64,000 nt of DNA from Ectopseudomonas khazarica (GCF_004521985.1 NZ_SBHZ01000003.1:186001-250000); one strand, 5' to 3'. Shown: positions 29,878-39,463, counted from the stretch's first letter. The notes: generated by a model from the letters alone, not told the origin. Made by a program: numbers and translations.

Positions 29878-31098
29878 ATGCGTCGTGTCGTGATTACCGG
29901 TCTGGGCATCGTTTCCTGCCTGGGCAGTGACAAAGCAAGCGTGGCCAGCAGCCTGCGCGAGGGCAAATCGGGTATCCGTTTCAACCCTGCCTACGCCGAA
30001 ATGGGCCTGCGCAGCCATGTCTCCGGCTCGGTCAACCTGAACCTGGAAGAGCTGATCGATCGCAAGATCATGCGCTTCATGGGGGATGCCGCCGCATTCG
30101 CCTACCTGTCCATGGAACAGGCGATCAAGGACTCCGGCCTGACTCCCGAGCAGGTTTCCAACCCGCGTACCGGCCTGATCGCCGGCTCCGGCGGTGCTTC
30201 CACCTTCAACCAGATGGAAGCCCTGGACACCCTGCGCGAGAAAGGCGTCAAGCGCATCGGCCCATACCGCGTCACCCGCACCATGGGCAGCACCGTTTCC
30301 GCCTGCCTGGCCACGCCGTTCCAGATCAAGGGTGTGAACTTCTCCATCTCCTCGGCCTGCGCCACCAGCGCGCACTGCATCGGCCAGGCCATGGAGCAGA
30401 TCCAGCTGGGCAAGCAGGACGTGGTCTTCGCCGGCGGCGGTGAAGAGGAGCACTGGAGCCAGAGCTGCCTGTTCGACGCCATGGGCGCCCTCTCCACCCA
30501 GTACAACGAGACCCCGGAAAAGGCTTCGCGCGCCTACGACGCCAAGCGTGACGGTTTCGTCATCGCCGGCGGTGGCGGCATGGTCGTGGTCGAGGAGCTG
30601 GAGCACGCTCTGGCCCGTGGCGCGAAGATCTACGCCGAAATCGTCGGCTACGGCGCCACCAGCGATGGCTACGACATGGTCGCCCCGAGCGGTGAAGGCG
30701 CCGTGCGCTGCATGCAGCAGGCACTGTCCACCGTCGACACGCCGATCGACTACCTCAACACCCACGGCACCTCGACGCCGGTCGGTGACGTCGCGGAAAT
30801 CCGTGGCGTACGTGAAGTGTTCGGCGACAAGGCACCGAAGATCAGCTCGACCAAGAGCCTCTCCGGCCACTCGCTGGGCGCCGCCGGCGTACAGGAAGCG
30901 ATCTACTGCCTGCTGATGATGGAGAACAACTTCATCGCCGGCTCGGCCAACATCGAAGAGCTCGACCCGGAAGTCGCCGACCTGCCGATCCTCTGCAAGA
31001 CCGAGGAAAACGCCAAGGTCGACACCGTGATGAGCAACAGCTTCGGTTTCGGCGGCACCAACGCCACCCTGGTGCTCAAGCGCTGGAACGGCAAGTGA
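29878..31098 (+). CDS. fabB: 3-oxoacyl-ACP synthase I
   Basis: 406 aa condensing enzyme that elongates cis-3-decenoyl-ACP, committing it to unsaturated fatty acids. The thiolase-fold nucleophile lies in SSACATSAH (Cys161), with histidines in [11 protein letters not shown] (near 296) and [11 protein letters not shown] (near 331). I use the ATG at 29878 with AAGGA seven bases upstream; a TTG two codons earlier is unlikely. Followed by a strong terminator. Confidence 0.97.
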   Translation: MRRVVITGLGIVSCLGSDKASVASSLREGKSGIRFNPAYAEMGLRSHVSGSVNLNLEELIDRKIMRFMGDAAAFAYLSMEQAIKDSGLTPEQVSNPRTGLIAGSGGASTFNQMEALDTLREKGVKRIGPYRVTRTMGSTVSACLATPFQIKGVNFSISSACATSAHCIGQAMEQIQLGKQDVVFAGGGEEEHWSQSCLFDAMGALSTQYNETPEKASRAYDAKRDGFVIAGGGGMVVVEELEHALARGAKIYAEIVGYGATSDGYDMVAPSGEGAVRCMQQALSTVDTPIDYLNTHGTSTPVGDVAEIRGVREVFGDKAPKISSTKSLSGHSLGAAGVQEAIYCLLMMENNFIAGSANIEELDPEVADLPILCKTEENAKVDTVMSNSFGFGGTNATLVLKRWNGK

Positions 31099-31119
31099 TC
31101 GCCACCCGGCTGTAAGCAG

Positions 31120-31148
31120 AACGGCGCCCCAGGGCGCCGTTTTCTTTT
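31120..31148 (+). terminator. Rho-independent terminator of fabAB
   Basis: AACGGCGCCC and GGGCGCCGTT pair around a CA loop, then TTTTCTTTT. The stem also reads on the other strand, where the convergent chemoreceptor gene ends at 31160, though the T-run favours the plus strand. Confidence 0.85.
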
Positions 31149-31159
31149 GCCGGCTGCGC

Positions 31160-32785
31160 TCAGACCTTGAAGCGCGCCACCAGGCCGTTGAGGTCCACCG
31201 CCAGGCGCGACAGTTCCTGGCTGGCCGCGCTGGTCTGGTCGGCGCCGGCCGAGGTCTGCATCGACAGATCGCGGATATTGACCAGATTGCGGTCGACCTC
31301 GCGCGCCACCTGCGCCTGCTCCTCGGAGGCGCTGGCGATGACCAGGTTGCGCTCGTTGATCGAGGCGATCGCCTGGGTGATCTGTTCCAGCGCCACCCCG
31401 GCAGCCTGTGCGACCTCCAGCGTCGAGCGCGCACGCCCGTTGCTGCCCTGCATGGAGGTGACGGCGCGCTCGCTGCCGTCCTGGATGCCACCGATCATCT
31501 GCTCGATCTCCTGGGTCGACTGCTGGGTGCGGTGCGCCAGCGCCCTCACCTCGTCGGCGACCACGGCAAAACCGCGCCCGGCTTCCCCGGCACGAGCAGC
31601 TTCGATGGCGGCGTTGAGCGCCAGCAGGTTGGTCTGCTCGGCAATGGAGCGGATCACGTCGAGGACCTTGCTGATCTCGCGTACACGTTCGGCCAGCTGC
31701 TCCACCTCGGCCGCCGTGCTGCCGACGTCGTCGCTGAGCTGGCTGATCGAGTCGACGGTCTGGCGCACCTGTTCGCGCCCCTGCTGCGCGGTGACGTTCG
31801 ACTCGCGCGAGGCCTCCGAGGTGCTGACCGCATTGCGCGCCACCTCCTCCACGGCGGCGGTCATCTCGTTCACCGCGGTAGCGGCCTGCTCGATTTCGGT
31901 GTTCTGCTGATGCAGGCCGCGGGTCGCATCCTCGGTCACCGCATGCAGCTCCTCGGAGGCCGAGGCCAGCTGGTTGGAGGAATCGGCGATGCCCTGGATG
32001 GTGCTGCGCAGGCTCTGCTGCATGCTGCGCAGCGCCAGCAGCAGGCGCGCCGGTTCATCCTTGCCCTCGGCCTCGATGTTCTGGGTCAGATCGCCCGAGG
32101 CCACGACTTCCGCCACCTGCACCGCCTCGCTCAGCGGCGCGACGATGCTGCGAGTCAGCAGCATGGCCAGCGCGACGGTGATCAGCGCCGCCACCAGCAT
32201 CATCACGATGCCCCAGACACGTGCCGACTCGAACACCGCGATCGATTGCGTGGCGGCATCGGCGGCGCCACTGCGATTGAGCGCGGCGAGCGCCGTCAGC
32301 GCCCGGGAGATGTCATCGGCATGCTGATTGATCGTACCGCTCATGACCCCCTTGGCCTGCTCGAAATCGTCCTGGCGGACGAATGCGGTGATCTTTTCCT
32401 GCTCGCCCAGGTAGCCCGTCTTCGCCTGCTTGAAGCGGTCGTAGAGCGCGCGCTCCTCATCGCTGGAGATCAGCTTCTCGTAGTTGGCTTCGGCCTGGCC
32501 GAGCTTGGCCCGCAGCTCCTCGACGGTACGCAGGCTGGCCTGTACCGTCGCCGCATCCTGGCTGACCAGCATGCGCAGGGTGAGTGCGCGCAGACGCTGA
32601 GAGTCCTGACTCAGCTCCCCCAGCGCCATGACACTGGGCAGCCAGTTGCTGTCGACCGCAGCGGACTGCTTGCGCATTTCGGACATCTGTAACAGGGAGA
32701 ACATCCCGAGCAGGATCACCAGCAACGCCACCAGACCGAAGCCCAGGGCTGCTCTAGGTGCAATGGACAGATTACGCAGCGACAT
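31160..32785 (-). CDS. Methyl-accepting chemotaxis protein (four-helix-bundle sensor)
   Basis: 541 aa. Transmembrane helix 1 (about 11-32), a helical periplasmic domain of about 155 residues of the 4HB_MCP kind ([17 protein letters not shown] near 36), helix 2 (about 190-210), HAMP, and the signalling hairpin [16 protein letters not shown] near 382. AAGGAG precedes the ATG. PAO1 has a chemoreceptor (PA1608) at the same place beside fabB. The ligand is unknown. Confidence 0.93.
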   Translation of the reverse strand: MSLRNLSIAPRAALGFGLVALLVILLGMFSLLQMSEMRKQSAAVDSNWLPSVMALGELSQDSQRLRALTLRMLVSQDAATVQASLRTVEELRAKLGQAEANYEKLISSDEERALYDRFKQAKTGYLGEQEKITAFVRQDDFEQAKGVMSGTINQHADDISRALTALAALNRSGAADAATQSIAVFESARVWGIVMMLVAALITVALAMLLTRSIVAPLSEAVQVAEVVASGDLTQNIEAEGKDEPARLLLALRSMQQSLRSTIQGIADSSNQLASASEELHAVTEDATRGLHQQNTEIEQAATAVNEMTAAVEEVARNAVSTSEASRESNVTAQQGREQVRQTVDSISQLSDDVGSTAAEVEQLAERVREISKVLDVIRSIAEQTNLLALNAAIEAARAGEAGRGFAVVADEVRALAHRTQQSTQEIEQMIGGIQDGSERAVTSMQGSNGRARSTLEVAQAAGVALEQITQAIASINERNLVIASASEEQAQVAREVDRNLVNIRDLSMQTSAGADQTSAASQELSRLAVDLNGLVARFKV

Positions 32786-32916
32786 GTGGCGAAACTCCTT
32801 TTACGCACGGAAATCGAGACCTCCGCCGCGTGATCCGGCGGGGGACCTGGGGAAACCGAAGCCACTCCCTGCGTAACTATCGGCACGCCGCGCCAGCGCT
32901 TGATAGCGAACCTGCG

Positions 32917-33265
32917 CTAACGGCGCAGCGCGCTGGCCATCGCCTGCTCGACCTGGTGACGCCACTCCCGGTCACTGCGCTGCTGATCCCGCGCCCAGCG
33001 CCAGTCATCGGCATGTTGCACCTGCTCGCACTGGCGAAAACCGTCATCCCAGCCCTGCGCATACAGCGGCTCCCGCTGATAGCGTAGCGGGGCTTTGTCG
33101 AACCCGCCCAGCGGGCCGCCCGTCGCTCGTCCGGAGCTGCAACCGGCCTCGAAGCCGTCCACGTAGGTCGGCGGATAATCGGCCGCGAGCAACTGCTCGC
33201 GCAGGCTGGCGCAGCCGCCCAGCAGCGCCAGCGTCAGGATGCCGCCGAGCAGGCGCGATGCGCCC
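32917..33265 (-). CDS. Small lipoprotein, YxxG/Cys-rich
   Basis: About 116 aa; the GTG start codon occupies 33265-33267. The lipobox LGGC (Cys near 19) predicts lipid anchoring. The mature part has YVDGFEAGCSSGR and YAQGWDDGFRQCEQ, two tandem aromatic-x-x-Gly-x-x-x-Gly/Cys repeats whose Cys could pair. The start lies one base after the phosphatase stop, so it is the last gene of the LTA-synthase-like operon. No function known to me. Confidence 0.7.
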
Positions 33266-33268
33266 ACC

Positions 33269-33946
33269 TCACACGCCCTCGACCAGCGACGTCAGCTTCG
33301 CCTTGAGCGCGCAGAGTGCCCAGGGGCTGGTGCTGCAGGCACCGCTTTCGAGAGCGATGCGCAGCGCGCCGACATCGGCCCCGCGGATATAGCGTTCGGC
33401 ATCGACCATGCGGTCCTCGCCACCGAAGCCTGCGCCGGCCATCTCCGCCAGCGCCTGCTCCTTGCTCCAGCCCTGGTAGATCACCCGGTACATGGCGGCG
33501 ATCAGCCCCGTGCGGTTCTGCCCGTGCTTGCAGTGGATCAGCACGGCCCCACGACTTTCGCCCTCGCGAATGCTGCGCAGCGCGGCGATCACATCACTGT
33601 CGTCGACACGATCAGTATGCATCGGCAAGTGCACCTGGGTGACCTGCGGATCGCGCAGCCATTCAGCGTCGCTGTGCTGGTAGAAATTGACCACCGTGGT
33701 CACGCCCAGCCGTTGCAGGGCCGGCCAGTCAGTGGTCTTCGGCAAGGCACTGCGGTACAGCCCCGGCCCCATGCGGTACAGGTTCAGGTGCGGTTCCAGA
33801 GATTGCGCCCAGCCCGCCGGGTGAGCCGGCTCGAGTGGCAGCGCGCTGCTGGCGCCCCAGGCCATGCTCAGTGGCAGCGCCAGCAGAGCGCCGAGGAACA
33901 CCAGTGCGGCAAGACTCAGTCGAGCCAGTTGCAGATAACCTGTCAT
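33269..33946 (-). CDS. Periplasmic dual-specificity/tyrosine phosphatase (TpbA-like)
   Basis: 225 aa with a signal peptide (cleavage near AWGASS). The CX5R phosphatase loop is HCKHGQNRTG (Cys near 141), with the general acid in HTDRVDDSDV near 110 and a C-terminal ADVGALRIALESGACS segment. The overall pattern is close to P. aeruginosa TpbA (PA3885), a periplasmic phosphatase reported to act on the diguanylate cyclase TpbB. It may be a paralogue, so no symbol is given. Overlaps the PAP2 gene by four bases (ATGA). Confidence 0.85.
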   Translation of the reverse strand: MTGYLQLARLSLAALVFLGALLALPLSMAWGASSALPLEPAHPAGWAQSLEPHLNLYRMGPGLYRSALPKTTDWPALQRLGVTTVVNFYQHSDAEWLRDPQVTQVHLPMHTDRVDDSDVIAALRSIREGESRGAVLIHCKHGQNRTGLIAAMYRVIYQGWSKEQALAEMAGAGFGGEDRMVDAERYIRGADVGALRIALESGACSTSPWALCALKAKLTSLVEGV

Positions 33947-34668
33947 TGAAGCTGCCCTCCCATCACCAATCGAGCATCCGCGGAGTGAACGGCCGGCGCG
34001 CGGTAGAGCACGAGCCGGTAGGTGACCAGGCAGATGACCCAGTCAATCAGCAAGGTCCAGACGTTGTGCGAGAGGAAGTGCGCGCCTTGCAGCATGCGTC
34101 CGAGCGAGAACAGCGAACCCAGGCCCAGCGCCACGGCCAGGGCAACGCGGGCGGCCCGTGGGCGGCGATCACGCAGGACGAAGAACAGCGCCAGCAGCGA
34201 AAAACCTGCCGAGGCATGCCCGCCCGGCCAGCAGCGCCCGGGCTTGGCCGTGGGGGCCCGCTCGGCGAGCAACGGGGTGAACTGCTCCTGGCCGCCGAAC
34301 TCGCTGAGGCTCCAGGGGCAATGCATGCCGGTCAGGGCCTTCAGCGGTGTCACCACCGAGGTCGACAGGCCCAGCGCCAGCACCAGATAGCCCAGCGGCC
34401 GGCGCCATGCGCGCAGCCTCGTCGGCAACAGGCTGAGGACGAAGCCGACGATCGCCAGCACACCGACGACGATCACGGCCTGCTTGGCGCGGTCATGCAG
34501 AATGTCCTCCAGCCAGAAGCTGTGGCGCCCGATGAAGCCCTGCCCCGGTTCGTAGAACAGGTTGGCCAGGGCGAAGTCCAGCGGGGCCGGGTCGATCAGC
34601 AGCAAGGCCGCCATCAGGGCCAGGGGGATGCCCAGGGCCAGGCGAAAGTCCAGATAACGCGAAGTCAT
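33943..34668 (-). CDS. PAP2 family lipid phosphatase
   Basis: 241 aa with about six transmembrane helices. The PAP2 motifs are K-A-L-T-G-M-H-C-P-W (near 127; Cys where the family usually has Arg), WPGGHASAGF (near 165) and SLGRMLQGAHFLSHNVW (near 205), giving both catalytic histidines on the periplasmic side. Family members dephosphorylate lipid phosphates such as phosphatidic acid, PGP, undecaprenyl pyrophosphate or lipid A. It lies 19 bases after the LTA-synthase-like gene; GGAG precedes the ATG at 34668. Confidence 0.85.
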   Translation of the reverse strand: MTSRYLDFRLALGIPLALMAALLLIDPAPLDFALANLFYEPGQGFIGRHSFWLEDILHDRAKQAVIVVGVLAIVGFVLSLLPTRLRAWRRPLGYLVLALGLSTSVVTPLKALTGMHCPWSLSEFGGQEQFTPLLAERAPTAKPGRCWPGGHASAGFSLLALFFVLRDRRPRAARVALAVALGLGSLFSLGRMLQGAHFLSHNVWTLLIDWVICLVTYRLVLYRAPAVHSADARLVMGGQLQ

Positions 34669-34687
34669 TGAGGTCTCCTCGGCGGCA

Positions 34688-36646
34688 CTAGCGCTGGCTG
34701 ACATGCTGCGCATCGCCGCTGTCGGCCTGCCAGGCGATCAGGCGCTTCTGGTAGGCATGGCTGGCCCCCTGGTAGTAGGCGATGTCACGGCGCAGCAACG
34801 GGTCGGTGGTGTCGACACGCGCCTCGTGGCTGAGCCCCAGGGCGTCTTCGTGGCGACGCATGCCCTGCTGCGGGCTGAGAATGGCCAGGTCATGCCCGTC
34901 GAACAGCCCCAGGTGCTGGTAGTTGCCCAGCAGGGCGCGGCCCGGCGCGTGGTCCTCGCGCAGCACATTGCGACCGAAGAAGGTGGACACATAGTCGAGG
35001 TTGAGCAGGCCCATCAGCGTTGGCGCCACGTCGATCTGACTGACGACGTCGGTGTACTCGGCCGGCTTGACGTGCTTGGGCGAATAGACGAACAGTGGGA
35101 TGTGGTAGTTGGCCACCGGCAGGTCCTCGCGCCCGGCGCTGCCGGCCGTGTGGTCGGCGACGAAGACGAACAGGGTGTCGTCGAACCAGGGCTTGCTCCG
35201 TGCCTCGGCCAGGAACTGGCCGATGGCGTAGTCGGTGTACTTCACCGCGCCTTCGCGACCCTCCCCCGACTTGATATCGATACGCCCATCGGGATAGGTG
35301 TAGGGACGATGGTTGGAGGTGGTCATCAGTTGCAGGAAGAAACGCTTGCCACTGGCATGATCGGCATCGGCCACCTTCATGGCCTGGCGATAGAGATCCT
35401 CGTCAGCCATGCCCCAGGCGTTCTGGAAGCTCATGTCGGCGTCGGCGACGCTGCTCTGGTCGACGATGCGGTAGCCGTTGCCGCCGAAGAAGGCGTTCAT
35501 GTTGTCGAAGTAGCCGCGCCCGCCATAGACGAACACGCTGTCGTAGCCCTTGGCGCCCAGTTGCTGGCCCAGGCTGGCGTAACCGGACTCGCGGCCGATG
35601 CGCTTGACGATCGACCGCCCCGGGGTCGGCGGAATCGACAGGGTGATCGCCTCCAGGCCGCGATCGGTGCGAGTGCCGGTGGCATACAGGTTGGTGAACA
35701 CCAGGCTGTGCTTGCGCAGCTCGTCGAGGTTCGGCGTCAGCCCGCGAGTGTCGCCGAAGCTCCCCAGGTACTTGGCGCTGAGGCTTTCGATGGTCACCAG
35801 CACCACGTTCAGCGGCTTGGCCTTGCCGGGGTTGTCGATGACCCGGCGGATGTCTTCCGGGTCGCGACCGATGAAGCGCGCATTGGCTTCGCTGACTTCT
35901 TCGCGCAGCAGCCCCGCCACCGCGCCGTCCGGCAAGGTGGCGTAGAACTGCCGGTAGTCCAGCTCGTTGTTGCGGAAAGCGGCGAAGAACTGATACGGGC
36001 CGTTGCTCGCCAGCTCACGCTGATAGGTGTTGCCGCCCAGGCCGCGCGGCGCGTCCTGGCCGACCAGGCCACTGCACAGACCGATTAGCAGGGCCAGCAT
36101 CAGCACGCCATAGAGCGACCGGCTGAACGGCAGGCGCGGAGCCTGCAACGCAGCGTGCAGGGTGCGACGCAGGGCGAAGGTCAGGCCGATGGCCACGACC
36201 GCCAGCAGCGACAGTAGCGGATAGATCGGATAGGACTCGAGGATGTTGTTCACCACCTCCTTGGAGTACACCAGGTAGTCGACGGCGATGAAGTTGAAGC
36301 GCACCCCGAACTCGTCCCAGAACAGCCACTCCGCCACGGCGGTGAAGAACATCACGAACAGGCTGACCGCGACCACGCCGACCAGCATGCGCTGGTGCCA
36401 GCGCCGGCGCCACAGCCAGGCCGGGCACAGCAGCAGGTACAGCGTCATGGGGATGACGGCGTAGACCAGGAAGCTCAGGTCATAGACCAGGCCGACGCCG
36501 TACAGCCCGAACAGGTCCGTCAGGGACACGCTGGCGTCGCCCAGGTGGCTGAGCAGCAGCACGCTGCGCGTCAGGAAGAAGACCGCCAGCCAGGCCAGCA
36601 GAATGATCGACAGGTAACGAAGTTGCGCGTAATGGAGCCGAGGCAT
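34688..36646 (-). CDS. LTA synthase-family sulfatase-fold phosphotransferase
   Basis: 652 aa. Five N-terminal transmembrane helices (first about 190 residues) precede a periplasmic sulfatase-like domain. Metal ligands are seen in VTIESLSA (near 287) and FVFVADHT (near 500), and the expected nucleophile Thr lies in YATGTRTDRG (near 326). In Gram-negatives such enzymes move phosphoglycerol or phosphoethanolamine from phospholipids to glucans or lipids, releasing diacylglycerol. AAGGA precedes the ATG. First gene of a four-gene operon divergent from colR, with ColR-like boxes 50-85 bases upstream. Confidence 0.87.
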   Translation of the reverse strand: MPRLHYAQLRYLSIILLAWLAVFFLTRSVLLLSHLGDASVSLTDLFGLYGVGLVYDLSFLVYAVIPMTLYLLLCPAWLWRRRWHQRMLVGVVAVSLFVMFFTAVAEWLFWDEFGVRFNFIAVDYLVYSKEVVNNILESYPIYPLLSLLAVVAIGLTFALRRTLHAALQAPRLPFSRSLYGVLMLALLIGLCSGLVGQDAPRGLGGNTYQRELASNGPYQFFAAFRNNELDYRQFYATLPDGAVAGLLREEVSEANARFIGRDPEDIRRVIDNPGKAKPLNVVLVTIESLSAKYLGSFGDTRGLTPNLDELRKHSLVFTNLYATGTRTDRGLEAITLSIPPTPGRSIVKRIGRESGYASLGQQLGAKGYDSVFVYGGRGYFDNMNAFFGGNGYRIVDQSSVADADMSFQNAWGMADEDLYRQAMKVADADHASGKRFFLQLMTTSNHRPYTYPDGRIDIKSGEGREGAVKYTDYAIGQFLAEARSKPWFDDTLFVFVADHTAGSAGREDLPVANYHIPLFVYSPKHVKPAEYTDVVSQIDVAPTLMGLLNLDYVSTFFGRNVLREDHAPGRALLGNYQHLGLFDGHDLAILSPQQGMRRHEDALGLSHEARVDTTDPLLRRDIAYYQGASHAYQKRLIAWQADSGDAQHVSQR

Positions 36647-36693
36647 CGTATGATCCTTGTGGGATGAACGAGCCGAAGTCTGCTCAGTGCGCC

Positions 36694-36731
36694 GTGAGCC
36701 GTTCGTCAAAGCCGTGTGAAAAATTCGTCAA
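36694..36731 (-). promoter_or_regulatory. Tandem ColR-like boxes before the LTA-synthase-like operon
   Basis: On the minus strand, TTGACGAATTTTTCAC (36716-36731) and TTGACGAACGGCTCAC (36694-36709) share 12 of 16 bases and repeat at exactly 22 bp. The first fits the ColR consensus I remember, YYNASNNYTTTTTCAC, with one mismatch. It lies in the divergent region between colR and the operon. Confidence 0.6.
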
Positions 36732-36749
36732 ACCCGGGACTATTCGCCG

Positions 36750-37433
36750 ATGCGCATTCTGGTCATCGAAGACAACCGCGACATCCTCGCCAACGTGCTG
36801 GACTACCTGCAGCTCAAGGGTTTCAGCGTCGACTGCGCCCAGGACGGCCTCAGCGGCCTGCACCTGGCCAGCACCGGGCATTACGACCTGATCGTGCTGG
36901 ACATCATGCTGCCGGGCATCGATGGCTATCAGGTGTGCAAGCGCCTGCGCGAAGACGGCCGCAACGAGGTGCCGATCCTCATGCTCACCGCCCGCGATGC
37001 GCTGGACGACCGCCTGCAGGGCCTCAACGCCGGAGCCGACGACTACCTGATCAAGCCGTTCGCCCTCTCCGAACTGGTGGCCCGCATCGAGGCCATCCTG
37101 CGGCGCAGTCAGGGCACCCGCAAACGCCAGCTGCAGATCGCCGACCTGCTCTACGACCTCGACACCCTGCACGTCAGCCGCGCCGGCCAGCCGCTCAAGC
37201 TCAACCCGCTGGGGCTGAAGCTGCTGGCCATCCTCATGCAGCGCAGCCCGGCCGTGGTGCGCCGCGAAGCGCTGGAGGAAGCCCTGTGGGGCGACGACTG
37301 CCCCGACAGCGACAGCCTGCGCAGCCACGTCCACCAGTTGCGCCAGGTGCTCGACAAGCCCTTCCCGACGCCCTTGCTGCACACCATCCACGGCGTGGGT
37401 TACCGCCTGGCGGAGAACGAGCATGCTGGCTAA
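36750..37433 (+). CDS. colR: Response regulator ColR
   Basis: 227 aa OmpR/PhoB-type regulator: receiver domain (1-120) with phospho-acceptor Asp51 in VLDIMLPGIDG and conserved Lys in LIKPF near 101; winged helix (about 130-225) with LRSHVHQLRQVLD and HTIHGVGYRL. The ColRS assignment rests on the partner kinase's sensor residues and on the methyltransferase/InaA-kinase genes downstream, the same set as in P. putida, P. fluorescens and PAO1 PA4381-PA4378. ColR controls envelope and lipid A modification genes. Confidence 0.88.
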   Translation: MRILVIEDNRDILANVLDYLQLKGFSVDCAQDGLSGLHLASTGHYDLIVLDIMLPGIDGYQVCKRLREDGRNEVPILMLTARDALDDRLQGLNAGADDYLIKPFALSELVARIEAILRRSQGTRKRQLQIADLLYDLDTLHVSRAGQPLKLNPLGLKLLAILMQRSPAVVRREALEEALWGDDCPDSDSLRSHVHQLRQVLDKPFPTPLLHTIHGVGYRLAENEHAG

Positions 37434-38691
37434 GCAGCCTTTCGAACGGCGCATCCTGATCGCCTTCGTGCTGATGACCGTGATGGTCAGCGGCCTGTTC
37501 TCGCTGAGCATCGTCGCCGTGGTGCACTTCATCGAGGAGCACCTGGTCTCACAGGAGATGAGCCGCGAACTGGGCGAAACGCTGAACGAGGACATCCACC
37601 ACGGGCGCCCGCCGCGTCTCGACTCGAGCACCCGCTTTTTCTCCTCGAGCAACCCCGACTACGCCATCCCGGCCGAGTACGACGGCCTGGCGGAAGGCTT
37701 CAACGAGGTCGTCAGCGGCAACGAAGCGCTCTATGTCTACGTGCAGGAGATCAACGGCCAGACCTACATGCTGGTGCAGGAACAAGAGGAATTCGAAGCC
37801 CGCGAAAATGCCCTGTTCAACGTCGTGCTGGCGGGTTTCCTGCTCACCGTGGTCGCCGCCTGGGGCCTGGGCCTGATCACCGCACGCAAGGTGATGGCTC
37901 CCGTCACCCGCCTGGCCCAGCAGGTGCGCCATCGCGACCAGCTGCATCCACTGGCTCCGCCCCTCGCCCCGGACTATCCGGATGACGAGATCGGTCAGTT
38001 GGCCGCCGCCTTCGACAGCACGCTGGGCCAGGTGCGCCAGTCGCTGGAGCGCGAACGCCTGTTCACCAGCGACGTCAGTCACGAACTGCGCACGCCGCTG
38101 ATGGTCATCGCCACCTCGTGCGAACTGCTCGCCGAAGCGCCCCTGGCGCCGCGCGAGAAGGAGCAACTGGCACGCATCACGCGGGCGACCGAGGAGATGC
38201 GCGAGCTGGTACAGACCTTCCTCGAACTGGCGCGCGACAAGTCCAACGAGGCGGTGCTCATGGGCACCCGTCCGCTGGCCACCATCGCCCAGGAGCAGGC
38301 CAGTCGCTGGGGCGCACTGATGAAGGAGAAAGGCCTGGACTTCCAGCTGATCGAAGAAGGCCAGGACGACGGTCGCTACAACACCACCTTCCTCGCCACG
38401 GTGATGGCCAACCTGCTGCGCAACGCCCTGCACTACACCGAACGCGGTAGCGTGCGCCTGATCCTGGAACGCGGCGCCTTTCGCATCGAGGACAGTGGCG
38501 CGGGTATTCCAGCCGAGCAGCACGAGCGCATCTTCCAGCCGTTCGTCCGTGGCGCCCAGGCGCGCGGTGAAGGGCTCGGCCTGGGGCTGTCGCTGGTCAA
38601 GCGCATCTGCGCCAAGCAGGGCTGGAGCGTCAGCCTGCAGAGCGAACCGGGCGATACGCGCTTCCGCGTGGCCCTGAGCAGCGAGGCTTGA
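37423..38691 (+). CDS. colS: Sensor histidine kinase ColS
   Basis: 422 aa, overlapping colR by 11 bases. Transmembrane helices at about 12-34 and 130-150 enclose a periplasmic domain of about 95 residues. It holds HxxE (His35-Glu38) and ExxE (Glu125-Glu128); as I recall, equivalent residues let P. putida ColS sense iron and zinc. HAMP, HisKA (DVSHELRTP, His220) and HATPase (EDSGAGIPAEQ, GEGLGLGLSLVKR) follow. Predicted to respond to metal excess. Confidence 0.88.
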   Translation: MLAKQPFERRILIAFVLMTVMVSGLFSLSIVAVVHFIEEHLVSQEMSRELGETLNEDIHHGRPPRLDSSTRFFSSSNPDYAIPAEYDGLAEGFNEVVSGNEALYVYVQEINGQTYMLVQEQEEFEARENALFNVVLAGFLLTVVAAWGLGLITARKVMAPVTRLAQQVRHRDQLHPLAPPLAPDYPDDEIGQLAAAFDSTLGQVRQSLERERLFTSDVSHELRTPLMVIATSCELLAEAPLAPREKEQLARITRATEEMRELVQTFLELARDKSNEAVLMGTRPLATIAQEQASRWGALMKEKGLDFQLIEEGQDDGRYNTTFLATVMANLLRNALHYTERGSVRLILERGAFRIEDSGAGIPAEQHERIFQPFVRGAQARGEGLGLGLSLVKRICAKQGWSVSLQSEPGDTRFRVALSSEA

Positions 38692-38725
38692 CGTTTTTTT
38701 CACATCTCTTTGACATTGCCTTGAT
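38688..38725 (+). promoter_or_regulatory. Tandem ColR-like boxes before the methyltransferase gene
   Basis: TTGACGTTTTTTTCAC (38688-38703) fully fits the ColR consensus I remember and overlaps the colS stop. A second TTGACATTGCCTTGAT starts exactly 22 bp later at 38710; its TTGACA could also be a -35. The order (strong box distal, weak box proximal) matches the boxes at 36694-36731. Confidence 0.6.
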
Positions 38726-38772
38726 GCCGCGACGCCTAGGGTGACGAACGTATCCATCAGCGGACGTTCGTC

Positions 38773-39462
38773 ATGCCCAAGCCAAGCCCCATCGAGCTGG
38801 AATTCTCCCGCAAGTACGATCTCGACCACGCCCAGCACTACCTGCACAAGCATCGCGACGGCCTGGCCCGTCGCCTGTCGCACTGGCGCGACGTACAGGT
38901 GGCACGCCATGCCCTGAAGCTGGCCGATGAACCCAATCTGGTACTCGACCTGCCCTGCGGCGCCGGGCGATTCTGGCCCATGCTCTGCGAGCAGCCCAAC
39001 CGGGTGATCCTCGCGGCGGACAACTCCGCCGACATGATCGCCACCGCGCGTGCCGCGCAGCCGCCCGAGGTGGTGGCCCGGATCAACAGCTTCCGCACCT
39101 CGGCCTTCGATATCGACCTGGGCGCCAACGCCGTGGATTGCATCTTCTGCATCCGCCTGCTGCACCACATCGAGTCCGCCGAGCACCGCGTCGCCGTGCT
39201 GCGCGAGTTTCACCGGGTCAGCCGTGACAGCGTGATCGTCTCGCTCTGGGTCGATGGCAACTACAAGGCCTGGAAGCGTCGCCGCCTGGAAGAACGCCGG
39301 GCGGCCGAGGGCCGCGCCACGCAGAACCAGAATCGCTTCGTCGTGCCGCGCGCAGTGATCGAAGGCGAATTCCGCCAGGCCGGCTTCGAGATCATCGGCC
39401 ACCTGGACTTCCTGCCGGGCTATGCCATGTGGCGCACCTACGTGCTGCGCAAGGAGGCCTGA
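38773..39462 (+). CDS. Class I SAM-dependent methyltransferase (ColRS-linked)
   Basis: 229 aa. SAM-binding motif I LVLDLPCGAGRF (near 57), motif II ILAADNSADMI (near 78), IFCIRLLHHI (near 127) and VSLWVDGNYKAWKRRR (near 155). It is the gene found directly after colS in other Pseudomonas (orf222/WarA in the root-colonisation literature). The acceptor is unknown; LPS is suspected because of the neighbouring kinase. Cytosolic. Confidence 0.82.
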   Translation: MPKPSPIELEFSRKYDLDHAQHYLHKHRDGLARRLSHWRDVQVARHALKLADEPNLVLDLPCGAGRFWPMLCEQPNRVILAADNSADMIATARAAQPPEVVARINSFRTSAFDIDLGANAVDCIFCIRLLHHIESAEHRVAVLREFHRVSRDSVIVSLWVDGNYKAWKRRRLEERRAAEGRATQNQNRFVVPRAVIEGEFRQAGFEIIGHLDFLPGYAMWRTYVLRKEA

Positions 39463-39463
39463 G

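Noticed and set aside
29812..31491. Open frame on the minus strand opposite fabB.
   Set aside because: fabB is unambiguous; this frame crosses the fabAB terminator and has no recognisable domain.
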